Of a DNA stretch of 64,000 nucleotides, positions 1 to 11,400 are shown in pieces. Within the stretch, counting starts at the first letter, position 1; each line of letters starts with the position of its first letter. This DNA comes from Guyanagaster necrorhizus. Its lineage: Eukaryota > Basidiomycota > Agaricomycetes > Agaricales > Physalacriaceae. Made by a program: the position numbers and the translations under genes. A model generated the notes under the pieces. It was not told where the DNA came from and did not search any database. It was given only the letters and a program-made list of their open reading frames with translations. The stretch spans positions 437,423 to 501,422 of the forward strand of contig NW_025064910.1 of assembly GCF_019112545.1 (NCBI RefSeq). The letters are read 5' to 3'.

Positions 1-611
1 GTTGCGAATATCATTGATGCTGCGCAGTGTCGTCAGATCCTCTTCGGTTGGCCGGTTCTCGATGATGAGTTGTATCCACTGTAGGAAAAACCAAACTAAG
101 TGACATGGAAGGGAACAATGCGTGGACATGCCTCGTCGCCTCGTGCATAAGGAATAATATGCATCCCAACCCCTTCATCGATGCCGGTCCACACACATCG
201 ACCATCGCGTTTTAATACCTTCTCACGAAAGTTTTCGCGGGTAGCCGTAGTTGCAGAGTGCGTATGGGTTCGCTGTTTGATGACCTCGGGGTCAACGGCG
301 TAAGAGAGGATGTTTCCACCAGGCACATCGTATCGGTAGACTCCCCGATCCACCAGCTCGCCGTCCAATTCTACCGCATCCCCAGTCTCACCAACCAGGG
401 TCCCAATAACGCCTAGGACACACCAGCCAATATACCGAAGATATTTTAACGGGTATAGACAGACCGTCGTCGCGATTTGCATAGGAACTTCCAAGTAAAA
501 CGAATCTTGAGGTAATAAAAGGAGCTGAACAAAGCCTGGCGGCGGTGGCGGGCGAGGCATGTGGACGATGGTGGTGGTCGGAACCAAGTCCCACCACGGA
601 TCACGATTCAC
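1..611 (-). CDS. HNH-nuclease-domain protein, partial fungal gene
   Basis: Exon sequence read on the minus strand encodes about 160 residues ending in an HNH-like core: FREKVLKRDGRCVWTG, then about seven residues on HIIPYARGDE. After removal of a 53-nt intron (79-131) the frame continues as WIQLIIENRP and TEEDLTTLRSIND up to base 1, so the 3' part lies outside the window. The pattern of a Cys, a following TG and an AHII-type histidine motif is that of the fungal HNH_2 family (PF13391), whose cellular role is largely unknown. The 5' end is unclear: the open frame begins at a GTG (611) nine bases after an in-frame TAG, with no ATG there, so an upstream exon or intron is likely. It is the only GC-rich, CpG-containing, non-repeat gene in the window. 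The family call is from memory of the motif; nuclease activity is inferred. Confidence 0.72.
79..131 (-). other. GC-AG intron in the HNH gene
   Basis: On the minus strand exon 1 ends ...GGC GAC GAG (G-D-E). The next bases are GCATGTCC and the intron ends TTTTTCCTACAG before TGG. The length of 53 nt is typical for a basidiomycete intron. Splicing at GC keeps phase 0 and restores the expected GDE-W-I-Q-L-I join. No GT donor that I tried gives the same in-frame join. The donor is therefore a non-canonical GC, possibly a GTATGT donor changed by one base. Confidence 0.65.
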
Positions 612-1137
612 TAAGAGCTATTAATACTTTCTCACGCACCCTGTCGGAAATGTACAAAAAGGGTTATAATGACGTATAAGGTAATATTCGGCTGTAAGTG
701 GACTGGGATGATTATAAGATTCCATAAGTAACAAGTGTTGACTGATAAGAAGCCAAATAAGAAAGAGATTTTTCCTTATTTGATGGATATAAGATGCCAA
801 CTCACTGCCCCATTGGCAAGATTATAAGGAATTTGATTTCTGGTAAGGTTCAAATAAGGTCACTGATAAGGTGTCAAATTTGCCTGGAGAAAATAAAATA
901 AATATAAATCACATGAATTACACAATCTAATTTATTGGCTAATTTCTTCTGTGGCTAGTAGGTCACCCACAGATCTAGACTGTATTACATAAGCAAGAAC
1001 ACAATTAGATAGCAAGTTTACAATATCAAGGGTCAAACCAGCAACAAGAACAATATAATATTACATAAGAATTATACAGAGCATTATTACAGTTCAGCCA
1101 TATAGCTATCATATATACAGATAATCCACTTAATATA
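612..1137. other. AT-rich spacer without a recognisable gene
   Basis: Composition changes abruptly from the GC-rich HNH gene to AT-rich sequence. Between about 663 and 880 the word ATAAG (often ATAAGG) recurs about ten times on the plus strand, which looks like a decayed simple or MITE-like repeat. I see no coding frame. Confidence 0.4.
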
Positions 1138-1160
1138 CAGTTGACTATCTCACAATGCAT
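1138..1160 (+). repeat. P1 left terminal inverted repeat
   Basis: Starts CAGTTGACTATCTCACAATG. It pairs with 3413-3435 with one mismatch, at the terminal base. TA precedes it. Confidence 0.88.
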
Positions 1161-1238
1161 ATAGTCAGAAGACACCAAAACTGTATGCATTTATAGATTT
1201 ATGCAGAACTAAAATAGCATATGATGTGATATGTGACT

Positions 1239-3152
1239 TTATGTGACAATATCATCATTATCCCAAAATGCTGTCAGTGGCTTTTGGGTCAGCTTTCCAT
1301 GCATCTCCTTGAATAATGCCTCTTTCAACTTTCTCAGCTATGGTACTAATCCACTCTGGTCATCTTGTGAAATATAAAATGCCTCCAGCTTTTGAATAAG
1401 CTCAAATCCTTCCCTTGTAGTTATCAAGGTTTGTTCTTTCTCACTCTTTTCTTTCTCCTTTTTCTTCTCATCATTGTCAATGACAGTTATTTTCCCATTT
1501 TCTACTGCAATATTATGCTTGACAGCAGCAACAATCTCTTCATCTGTTGGCATCACCTCAAGATCTTCAGTATACTCTTCTGCAATAGAGTTAACCATCT
1601 CTTCAATAGTTGGAATGAGACTAAACATGTGATTTTATTATTTCAATTTGACAAGATGATCCTTCAACATTATCTCTGCTGTCTGGAGCTGTTGAATGGA
1701 GGCAATTTGGGTGGAAGATGTGTTTATTTTTGACTGTGATGAAGAAGCCAACTGATTGACTGCCTTTAGTGCTTTATCAACATTGTTCTCTGCATTCATA
1801 ACAGCCATAAGAGCATGACACCAGTCAGCATCAGCATATTGGTTTCTAAGCAGATCCTGCAATGCTTGTTTGATCCCTGGAAGCATGTATTTGTCTGTTG
1901 AGGCAAAGTCATGAACAAGGTTCCATGCAGACTTGAGAAGTAAGGCATCTTGGAAATCATTGGATAGTGTGGTAGACTGTGACTCAGGTGCATTGTCAGG
2001 CATTATACCAGTGTGTTTCCAGCAGTTTGCTATTGTTTCACTGCTGACATTTGCCCAAGCATCATGAGTGATAGTCATAGCTTCAAGGAGATCAAGCTTA
2101 AAGATCTCAGACTCTCTAAGATCATCAAGATCAAGTGCACAGATACACATGGCATTCCAATAAGTAATGGAATGCCCTCAAAAGTTGTCTAAGGTCAGCA
2201 GAACCTGCTGCATCTTTCTCTTTATCTTTAAATCAAACATTTTCACCCACTTTGTAAATATTTCACTTGTCATCCAGGCCTTCTTGTTATTCTGATAATA
2301 GAATCCCATTGCTGTTGGACTCTTTTTCTTGAAACACCATGGTTGCTTTGACTTGCCAATGAAAACAACTGGCATCCACTCACTCCCATCTGCATTCACA
2401 GCAAAACACATGGTGATGCAGAACTTATCCTGTTTTCATCCACTCATAGGACCAGATGCCAAGGTATGATCTGAGATGACAAAGATGATAAGACTGGATT
2501 CATCAATATTCCATCTGTCTCACATTGCATATTTCATTATAATGCTGTAAAAATGCACACATTCTTTCTCCACTGCCATCATATCCACTGAGCCTGCTTC
2601 TTTATGCTGCCAAACCTCCTGAATCTTCCATGCCTTATAGAATGACCTCAACCATCTCTCTTCTTTCAAACACTGATCCTCTGGAATATTCATCAGATTT
2701 TCAATCTGATTTTACTTCTCTATCAGCATTGCACCAGTCACAGTCTCATCTTGAAGCTGCATGTTCTGATACCAGGATGCAACAGCATGCTCCACATCAG
2801 ATCAGGTGACAATACAAGACTTTTTGGATAATAGTGCATTAGAGTTCTCATTTGCATGCTGTTTGATTTTTGTATGAGATGCCAGTTTTTGTGAAAGAGT
2901 TGATTGGATAAAGAGCAGTGCACCTTTCTTTTGGTTTGTGAAATGTGCCACAATGTCAGCATGTCAATAGGAAGGATGATTATCAACATGTTTGAATACT
3001 ACAAGCCAGTCTCCTGTTGTGAGGTGTGGGTGAGAGATCTGCTTTGGAGACTGAGCTGATGATGTGTATATTAGGACTTTCTCCTTCTGTTTTGTACACT
3101 CATATGGATTTTCAGATTTAGCACATGGTTTTCATGTTGGTTCAGGAGGCAT
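1239..3152 (-). pseudogene. Pogo/Tigger-like transposase (P1), broken
   Basis: A single reading frame of 638 codons runs from ATG 3152 to TAA 1239, interrupted by several stops. Recognisable parts in order are an N-terminal DNA-binding-like region (GDWLVVFKHV, HADIVAHFTNQ), a CENP-B-like segment (RWLRSFYKAWKIQ), and the DDE core: RWNIDESSLI with the first Asp, then ADGSEWMPVVFIGKSKQPW, AWMTSEIFTKWVKMFD and LLTLDNF with the second Asp. Compared with P2 it lacks 99 bp (33 codons, in frame) immediately after the second Asp. That loss removes the LLDAGTIHCFKAHY segment with the third catalytic Asp. A TAATAA pair at about 1629-1637 stands where P2 reads CAATGA. The enzyme would cut and paste the element in the nucleus, but this copy cannot. 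Confidence 0.85.
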
Positions 3153-3412
3153 GTTTATAGAGATATAGACTGTGTCACTTTACAATAATTTTTTTTGTGT
3201 TTGTTATAGTCTATACAAACAAATTATGTTCTTTATTGTTCTAATATATGCATAATGTCATATCAGCTTACTATAATTTTTGATCTGACAATGCATATTC
3301 CTAACTAGAACCATATGCATTATGCAATATGCATTTCTAGCCTATTTCCCTGCTCCTCAACTGCATTCCAGCTCAATCCATATGCAAAGTCAGAATTATG
3401 CATTTTGATATC

Positions 3413-3435
3413 ATGCATTGTGAGATAGTCAACTA
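3413..3435 (-). repeat. P1 right terminal inverted repeat
   Basis: Inverted copy of 1138-1160. The last base is A where G is expected, so the outer end reads TAG instead of CAG on the minus strand. TA follows at 3436-3437. Confidence 0.88.
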
Positions 3436-4573
3436 TATTATGATAATTGATCATAAGACCTTTTTTTCATCTCAACTAATATTATCACTCTGCTTAAATC
3501 ATAGCTTGTTTCTGGTGCAGAAATCCCATGTTATATAGAATAGCTAAGTATAATATATACTAATCATTATTACTTATATATATTATTCTTCTCAAGACTA
3601 TTATCTAAACTTTTATTAACAGTTCAGTAGATTGTATAGTTGCTTCAATGAGTCTGTACAGCTGGTGCTTGAGGCTGAGAGATGACTGCTATACCCTGAG
3701 ATCCACTTCAGTCCCACCATTTGTTACTATGATCACAATCTATCTGATCTGTTGCTTGAAGCTGTCCATCAACTTTAGAGCAAATACTGTCTGCAGGCAG
3801 CAAAGCAGTATTAACAGAGTGTTCATTTCTATACATGACATTAAATCCAGCTAAAAAATAAAATTGAGATTAAAGCCACTACAGTATGATGCTTCTTACT
3901 TAGAGTGACTACTTGAACACTATCAACAAGGTCTTCAACAGCAATATTTGAAGTGCTGGAGATAGATGTAAGACTTGAATTAGAATAAATTTTGACAGCC
4001 TGTGGTCTGAAGAGCTTTTCATTAGATTCAAAGGAATCGGTGAAGTTATTGCCTATCTCAATGGTCTTGTATTCCTTGACTTATCTGAATCATCAATTAT
4101 AGTCTAAGCTTCAATCTTGAAAGACAAATTGATTGAATGTAATAAAGATGTCTTTTATATGCTGCTTGTCAAAATTCTTGATGACAATTAACTTATATAG
4201 CTTAAAGTCAGATGCATATTAAATGTGAGAGCATGCTCTATGTTTATTGAAATGTTTATCACCAGAAAGAATATAGCAGGCCTAACAAATGAGATGTGAG
4301 TGATAGCACAAGCTAGAATGAGTAGTATACTGGCAATAATAGCTGCAAATGCAATAACATTTGATGAGACTTCAGTTAGATCTAAAAGGATTATATTGAT
4401 TAGTTTTTTCTTGATGATTTTCTTTTTCTTGAGAGTCATTGAACTAAAAAAAAGACAGCAAGTATCTGAAATTATGATACTCTTTAGGCTGGACATGCAC
4501 ACAATGTAAATCTTATTTTTATCAAGATCTCACTTCTAAACATATAGTGATTATCAGTCTTCTCTGTGTCTGG
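3436..4573. other. Decayed AT-rich sequence, no gene assigned
   Basis: Short open frames occur on both strands, for example plus 4300-4509 with an Ile/Phe-rich stretch, but none shows a family motif or conserved neighbour. The remnant at 4574-5005 (minus) may extend into this region in a badly decayed form. Confidence 0.3.
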
Positions 4574-5005
4574 CTAAAGAATAGGCAGTAGAGATGTGTA
4601 TGATTTCTTCTTGGCATTGTAGCCTGAAAGTCTCTGACAGGTGGAATCTGTATAAGCATTGAATCTATGTTCTAAGGCTGATAAGATTAGAGACCCAAAG
4701 ACAGTGTGCAAAGCTTTATTTTTGATGCAGTTAATGAATGTGGATTGACCATCAGAGGTATATTTGTTAAACTGAGAAAAAATCATCATCACATAAAGTG
4801 TTAGAAGACAACATAGATACCATACTCATTTTCTTGCTGGACCATAGTTTCTTCTGAATAAGACTTCATGCTCTGGCTTTATGATAGCATACACCTTGGC
4901 ATAAAATGCTTCCTCCTCCAACTCTGGAGAGGTGTATCATTCAGAGCTGAGTATCAGCCCATTATCTACAGACTTCCAGGCTTAGAAAAGTTTTTCTTCA
5001 TCCAT
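4574..5005 (-). pseudogene. Intron-containing gene remnant, unidentified
   Basis: Two protein-like exons can be read on the minus strand. Exon a (5005-4826, 60 codons) contains SPELEEEAFYAKVYAIIKPE and HEVLFRRNYGPARK, with TGA/TAA at three positions. Exon b (4771-4574) contains FNKYTSDGQSTFINCIKN and SALEHRFNAYTDSTCQR. They are joined in phase 0 by a 54-nt intron (4772-4825). An acceptor-like CTATAG precedes exon a, so another intron probably lies upstream. Further upstream on the same strand, around 5230-5310, a stretch reads EYFMTENLFDLPHWLKAYLE and may be an earlier exon. I do not recognise the family. It could be a host gene or a gene carried by an old transposon. The stops look like CGA-to-TGA changes. 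Confidence 0.45.
4772..4825 (-). other. Probable spliceosomal intron in the remnant
   Basis: The donor is GTATGG, a branch-like CTAAC lies about 28 nt before the 3' end, and a T-rich tract ends TTTTTTCTCAG. The length is 54 nt and removal keeps phase 0 between two readable exons. Confidence 0.55.
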
Positions 5006-7269
5006 CTATAGATTAATTGTTAACACACAGTGTTTGATAAAGCATATGATATATATTTTCTGAACTGATGACAAAGAACCTTTCTTGCTGGATTCAGAAG
5101 GTACTGACAATAAAAGCAGTTAGTTCTTCTCAATAAGCTCATTGACTTGAAGCTGAGTCTGTTAAAGCATCTGCATAATCATAAGCATACTGAGAGATGA
5201 GTATAAAGACTTGTATCTTACTTTTTCTTATTCAAGGTAAGCTTTGAGCCAGTGTGGCAGATCAAAGAGGTTTTCAGTCATAAAATATTCCTGAACCTGC
5301 TTGATAATATTGAAGAAAAGTGCTTATAAAGGCATGCTTGTATCTGTCACAGTGGTGACTGAAGCTGATGACTGTTCTATTAAATTGAATATTGTAAGAA
5401 GTGAGAGGTGGGAGGTACTGCTTCTCCCATATTCTCTGTTCTTTTAAAGAACCAAGAGAAATTCTGAAATAACATAAAGTGATATTGAAGTGTGATACAT
5501 ATAAGACATGTTTTGAAAGACAGCATGAAGCTGAACAAGAAAATACTAATGTGAACCATAGAAAATAAGCCACACACATGAATAGTGTGATAAAACATGA
5601 TATACCTCAGCTGTAGCCAAACAAACATATAATTGTATCAGCCTTAGATGCATTAAGTGCATCAAACTCAATCTTAGTTTTTTCAACTTCACTGGAGAAT
5701 CTTGTGTGCATGAATAACATGAGAAAAGAAGCTGAGTAGTAGTTGCAATGAAAAGAGTGAAGAGAGAACTCAAGAGAAAGTGGCCATAAATAGGCTCCAG
5801 TCACATTGAGATGCAATAATCATTTAGTCACAATAAGCTAGCTGGTTCAGAGGCAATGTGTATAAACTTGAGAGAAAGTGGTGATAGATGGGTCTAGAAT
5901 ATAAGCATATGAGAATAGTTAATCTGGCTACAGGAGGAGCATACTGTCATAGATGCATAAAGAACATCAGTTGATGAATCTGGGATTTAAGAGAAGGTAT
6001 AGTGATAATATTCCTGATGAAAAACATCAAGGAATAAGGATAACAAGGACTGTCAACCCCATGCATCTGCTGATGAAAGATATTAAACAGAAAGGCTGAC
6101 ATTATAGATCAAGCTCAGTGCTGAGATAAAAGCAGTAAGATCAAGCACATCAACAGTTGGTAGCATTAAGCAGTGAAATATGACTCTGTAGCACATGTTA
6201 TGCTCAGGCTTATTCTTTACTATTATGATTATTGTATAATCTCAGATAAGTTTTCTTTATCTTCCCACTTTTTATTCTTTGTTATGGTTGTCAATCATAT
6301 CATCATGGTGGCTTGATATCTTCATCAACCACCTTGTTCTCTGATTTAGTCTCAATGATTGATATAATTGTGTCACTGTGTCTGTTTGATATCTTTCATC
6401 AGCAGTCTGATCAATAGTATTGTTTGATGTGATTCTTCAGTGCTTTCAATATGCTGAACTGCTTGATGTCCTTTATGGTTGGACTGTATTAGCTATATTT
6501 TCTTAGTCTCACTTTGACAATATTGTCTTTTTCTGGATTCAAGCTTGAGTTTTCAATCTCTCTCAGATGTCATGCATGCTTTTTGAAGATCTTACACTCT
6601 CAAAAATTTAAGACAATCTAATGCTTCTGCTTTATAAGAGTGCTGCTAGTACCTATACATCTATTGGTCTTACTGATCACTCTTGGGGCTAATTTCTTTT
6701 CCAACAAACATTTAGCCAATAGACCTTTTAATGGCAAATACAGTGCAATTCTAGATGGTCAGAATTCATTCATTATGGCATCCAACTTGTTAACCATACC
6801 TTGACCAACAATCAATGCCCAATGTGAAGTGTATATATGAGTAAGCTATTAATACAGCTCCAATAATCATCTACAGTGACTTCAAGCCTATCTTGAATGT
6901 TATCCTCACTTTGTATGCATTCATAGAGTTGCACTAGAGAGAGACAAGGCTCTATGCCCTTTGTTTCATGGTCTAACCTGATTTGACTTTGAGAAGTGTG
7001 ATGATGCAGCCATCATCAAGAGTGTAGGATATCTGTACCACTTGATATTTTTCAGGCTGCAGAGTGTATGTCAGGCTATAATCAACACTGTCAGAGGTGT
7101 CAATGAGAATAACACCATGTTGAGTGGCCTGCAAAGCCATGTTAGTATTATTAAGCTGCTGTTGGGACATTTTCATACTCTTTCTATCTCATTTCCTTAG
7201 GTCTGTCTGACATTTGCTGAGACCTAGCATGTTGCACATGAATTATATATATTTGTTGACTATATGACT
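5006..7269. other. Old decayed sequence, partly coding in appearance
   Basis: Minus-strand fragments look protein-like. Examples are VEKTKIEFDALNASKADTI near 5650-5700 followed by a GTATATC donor-like site, and an open frame at 6973-7176 with TQHGVILIDTSDSVDYSLTY and YTLDDGCIITLLKVKSG. Nothing is intact and I recognise no domain. No terminal repeats were found. Confidence 0.3.
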
Positions 7270-7724
7270 ATATATAAGCCTCTTATGGAAGCTCTAGAGT
7301 GATGCACCTAGTATGCCCATTGATAACACTCTTGTTGGTGCATTTTCTAATAATGCAATTATAGTTCAGCAGTTCTTCAAGGCTGGCATTTCAGTCTGAT
7401 GTATTGTTGCTATGAATGATCTACCAAGTATCCACATTGATGGCCTGTCCAATTTTATGACACCATCCTTTGTAGAGGAACCATGCTCTTTATAACTGCT
7501 TATAGTATTTGTGGGATCATCAAGAGATTATGAGAAGTATCAGAAGATTCAACACTTTACTATGCACTCAATGTGTTGGATTAATCCTTTTATACTGTTG
7601 ACTCTCATCATCAGGGAATACAAGAATATCTCTATGTTTGTGTCAACTATATCAAGCACTCATTATTCATCATATAAGTATATGCTATTTCTCATTTAAC
7701 TCATTAAATTGATAGTTTGGTTTT
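7270..7724 (+). pseudogene. Decayed basidiomycete hypothetical-protein gene, 5' part
   Basis: The plus strand reads NTLVGAFSNNAIIVQQFFKA, then SNFMTPSFVEEPCSL and SSRDYEKYQKIQHFTMHS, with stops. From memory this resembles a lineage-specific hypothetical protein family that recurs in agaricomycete genomes, with pattern GAF-x-QxFFxAGIPVW followed by a GPS...K-I-R segment. That is recollection, not a search. Element A is inserted at 7725, and the same type of sequence resumes at 16129. Confidence 0.4.
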
Positions 7725-8251
7725 TGTTAAGCCCAAACTCTATGTGACTATTAACACATGATAAACAGTTTGGTACCTCACACTTTGGGTATGTCCGACT
7801 GAGTTTGCTGATGTATTAACAGAGGTGTGTGGTCAAGGCATTGCAAGTTGCTTGAGATAGGATGGTAGAGAATAAACTTTAGCTCGAAGCTGGAGTATTA
7901 CAGTGAGAGCTACACTACTTATATACTGTTCTGTTATCATGCTATAAATAAATGTTCGCAAAAGATATTGTCTGTTGTAGAGCTGTTACCCTTGCTGTTG
8001 CCAGGCTCTCCACAAAAGCTGTTGTCTTGCTGTTGTGCTGTAGTCATTGCACTGCAAGTTAGAGATGAAAGGGATATTGTCTCTCCCTTTACAGCACACA
8101 GCAATGCGATAGGAGAGTGACTGACTGGGTTGCTGAGCTAAGCATTCCCATGGTCCTAAGTGCTGGCCTAAGCACTCTGACTAAGCAAGATAGGGGTCAT
8201 TTCCAAGGAAAAAAGAAAGAAAAGAAAAAGAAAATAGAGAAAATCATAACA
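7725..8251 (-). repeat. Element A 3' LTR
   Basis: Runs TGTTAAGCCC to CATAACA on the plus strand. Contains TTAGCTCGAAGCT, the complement of the element's PBS, and a TATATA-like box. Confidence 0.92.
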
Positions 8252-8268
8252 TTACCCCCCCCTTAAGA
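8252..8268 (-). promoter_or_regulatory. Element A polypurine tract
   Basis: On the minus strand CTTAAGGGGGGGGTAAT directly abuts the 3' LTR, the position expected for the plus-strand primer. Confidence 0.75.
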
Positions 8269-8409
8269 CTATCATCCTAATGGTTAAGTTAGAGTAAGTC
8301 CTCCTTGCCCTTCAAGAGATGGCTGATAGTGCTCTTCACTGTATGTCCACACACCCATTGAACTGCTATCTTCATCATCCTCTGCTACATGTCCTCTGGT
8401 GATGGCAGG

Positions 8410-11400
8410 TCAGTTGATGTATATCTGACTTGATATCTTCTCTCTTCCAGTTGTCGCCGCATCTGGTTTTGCAGATATAATGTTGAACATGACCCCCTTC
8501 ATGTTCAATACATTGATTCTGTATTCGTAGTCCCAAATTACCTTCTTTGCATTCATGTATTTTTTGTTGACCCATTGGTTTGATTCCAGTCCATAGCTCT
8601 TCCAGCTGACTAGATAGTCAACAGTTGTTTTCATGCCTCCGCCTCGTGCTTTAACCTTTTGGGTTTTGTGGTTTAGTACTTCATTGATTTCATAGTGTTC
8701 TTCGTCATCAATGAGTTCTGGTGGTGGTGAAGGTGGCTTTTCTTGGTTTGGAAAGGCTGGTGCCACATATGGAGTCAACAATGTTTCGTTAAAAACATTA
8801 TAAATTTTTCAGGTTGCTGGGATCTGCAACCTGTATGTGGATGTGCCAATTTTGGCCATGATCTTGAATGGGCCTGTTTGTTTGTCTGCCAGTTTCTGCT
8901 TTGGCCTTGGTAGGTGAAGATTCGTAGTATCCAACCAGACCTTGTCATTGGTTGAATATTTGTGAGTGGCCTATCTGTGCTTGTCATACTGCTTCTTCAT
9001 CGTTGAAGCAGCTTTTTCGAGGGCTGTCTTGGTTTGCTGATGGATCTTTGCTATTGCTATTGCAAAGTCCATCGATGCTGGTGTTGTTGTGTGCATGCAT
9101 TCCATTTGCACAACTAGTGGGTTCCTCTCATAATTCACAAAGAATGGTGTTTTGCCTATTGCAGAGTGTATTCTGTTGTTGTGTTGGAATGCTGCTAGTG
9201 CTAGCCATTCTGTCCAGTCGTCCTGTTGGTAACTGATGAAAAGTCTAAGGTACTTTTCAATTTTTTGGTTGGCCCATTCTGTTTGGCCATCTGTTTGTGG
9301 ATGATATGCTGTTGAGGCATTCCTCTTGATGTTAAGGAGTCAGTACAAATCGGCCAAGAACTTTGAGACAAATTGTAGTCCTCTGTCTGAAATCATTACT
9401 TGAGGCATGCCGTACTTTGCATAAACCTCATCTCATAGTATCTTTGCCCATCCCTCAGATGTTAATTCTGTTGAGCAGATGATTGGAATGATCACCTTCA
9501 AGAAGTGATTGACAATAACAATGATTGCATTATAGCCATCACTTTTGGGAAGTCCAGTTATCATATCCACTGAAATGTGGGTCTATAGTGAAGAAGAGAC
9601 CTCATTTGGGTGGAGTGGGGCTGCTCTGGGTTGTGTTAAAGTTTTGTCTCATTGGCAAACCTCACAAGCCTTGACATATTGAGTGATATCATGGTCCATC
9701 TTGGGCCACCAATATTCCCTCAAGACTAGTTCCTTGGTTTTAGTGACCCTGGGGTGTCTGGTGGTCATATGATCATGACATGTGATGATGATATCACTCT
9801 GCAGTCTTTGATCTCTTGGGATGTAGATTCATTTGTTATAATGGATCAATCCCCCTTCTTTCTTTAGCCCATGCTCATGGTTGAGTGATGGGGCAATTCT
9901 TTGATCCCACTTGTGGGGATCCTGAGTGGTGCTTTTGATGCATTCATGCATCTCTTCTTCTGTGGGCATGATCATTGCCTAGAAGTGCTCTGGCTGTAGT
10001 AATATGACCTCTTTATTGTCATCTCCTCCTTAGTTATGATCCACCCTGTGGCTGAGAAAGTCGGCCTTCTTATTTGCTACTCCAGCTTTGTGATGCAGTG
10101 TATATTCATACTCTGACAGTTCTGTGACCCATCTGGCTTGTCTGCAATTAAGCTTTTGGAGTTGTCAGAAATATCGGAGGTTTTGATGATCAGTTCAGAT
10201 TTTGAAGGTGTGGTTTGCCCTAATGAGATAATGTCACCATTCAGCAAGGGCGAGCATTATGGCTAGGAGTTCTTTGTCATAGATTTCATAGTTGCACTCA
10301 GTTACTGTGAGCACCTTTGACATGAAGGCGACAGGTTGCCATTTGCTGTCTTGTTCCTGCGATAGTATGGCTCCAATTGCACCTTCACTGGAGTCGGCTT
10401 CCACTCTGAACTTTCCATCCTGACTTGGTATAGCCAGGATGACATCTTCAGCTAGTCGGTGTTTTAGATCATCGAATGCTGCCCGTTGGGAAATTCCCCA
10501 GCTTCATGGGGAATTTTTGGTTAATTACATCATTGGTCAGACTATTTTGCTGTAATCCCAGATGAATTGGCAGTAGAAGTTGGTAAATCTGAGGAATGAT
10601 TGTAACTCCTTCTTCTTGGTTGGTTCTGGCCATTCAGTTACTCCTGCGACTTTGATTGAGTCCATCCTGATGCTTCCTTCGCTGATAATCACTCTGAGGT
10701 ATTCTGTTTCTAATACCTCGAATTTGTATTTTTCAGCCTTGAGGAAGAGTTGATGCTTCCTCATCAAGGATAGCACCTGGCATACTAACTTTTTGTGTTC
10801 TTCCTTGGTTTTGGACATAATGAGTATGTCATCCAAGTAGATTGTGATGTTCCCCATGGTAATGAGGTCCTTAAAGATGTCATTCATCATCCACTGGAAG
10901 GTGGCCGGTGAGTTAGTTAGTCTGAAAAACATGACCATCAGTTCAAACAAACCATAGTTAGTTTGAAAAGCAGCCTTCCATTCATCACCTTCCCTGATGC
11001 ATATGTTGTTGTATCCCCACTGAACATCTAGTTTGGTGTAATATTTTGTGCCCTGGAGTTTGTCCATTAACTCCAAGATTAAAGAAAGTGGATAACGGTT
11101 TTTGATCATCATCTCATTGAGCTTCCGATAATCTTGCACCAGTCAGAGTTTTCCATCTTTCTTTTTGACAAAAAAGAAGGGTGATGCTATCGGTGACTTC
11201 AATAGTCGGATCTGTCCACTGGATAAGTTTTCTTCGAGAAAGTTGTCCAGCTCTTGTTGTTCATTATTGTCAAGTGGATAACATTTGCAATTGAGGTTGG
11301 CATTAGCATTAGGGATTAGTTCAATGGCATGGTCCCAGGGCTTGGCATCAGGCAGTTTATCGAAACTGTCTTTTTCAAATAAATCTCGATAGTCATGTGC

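Larger units (their letters stand above)
1138..3435 (-). mobile_element. Pogo/Tigger-like DNA transposon copy P1
   Basis: This is a complete copy with 23-bp terminal inverted repeats (1138-1160 and 3413-3435) differing at one base. The repeats begin CAGTTGACTATC and are flanked by TA (1136-1137 and 3436-3437), the target duplication of the Tc1/mariner superfamily. The single gene on the minus strand is a Pogo-type transposase. A second copy, P2, is at 36828-56227. P1 lies a few hundred bases from the HNH gene. Confidence 0.88.
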
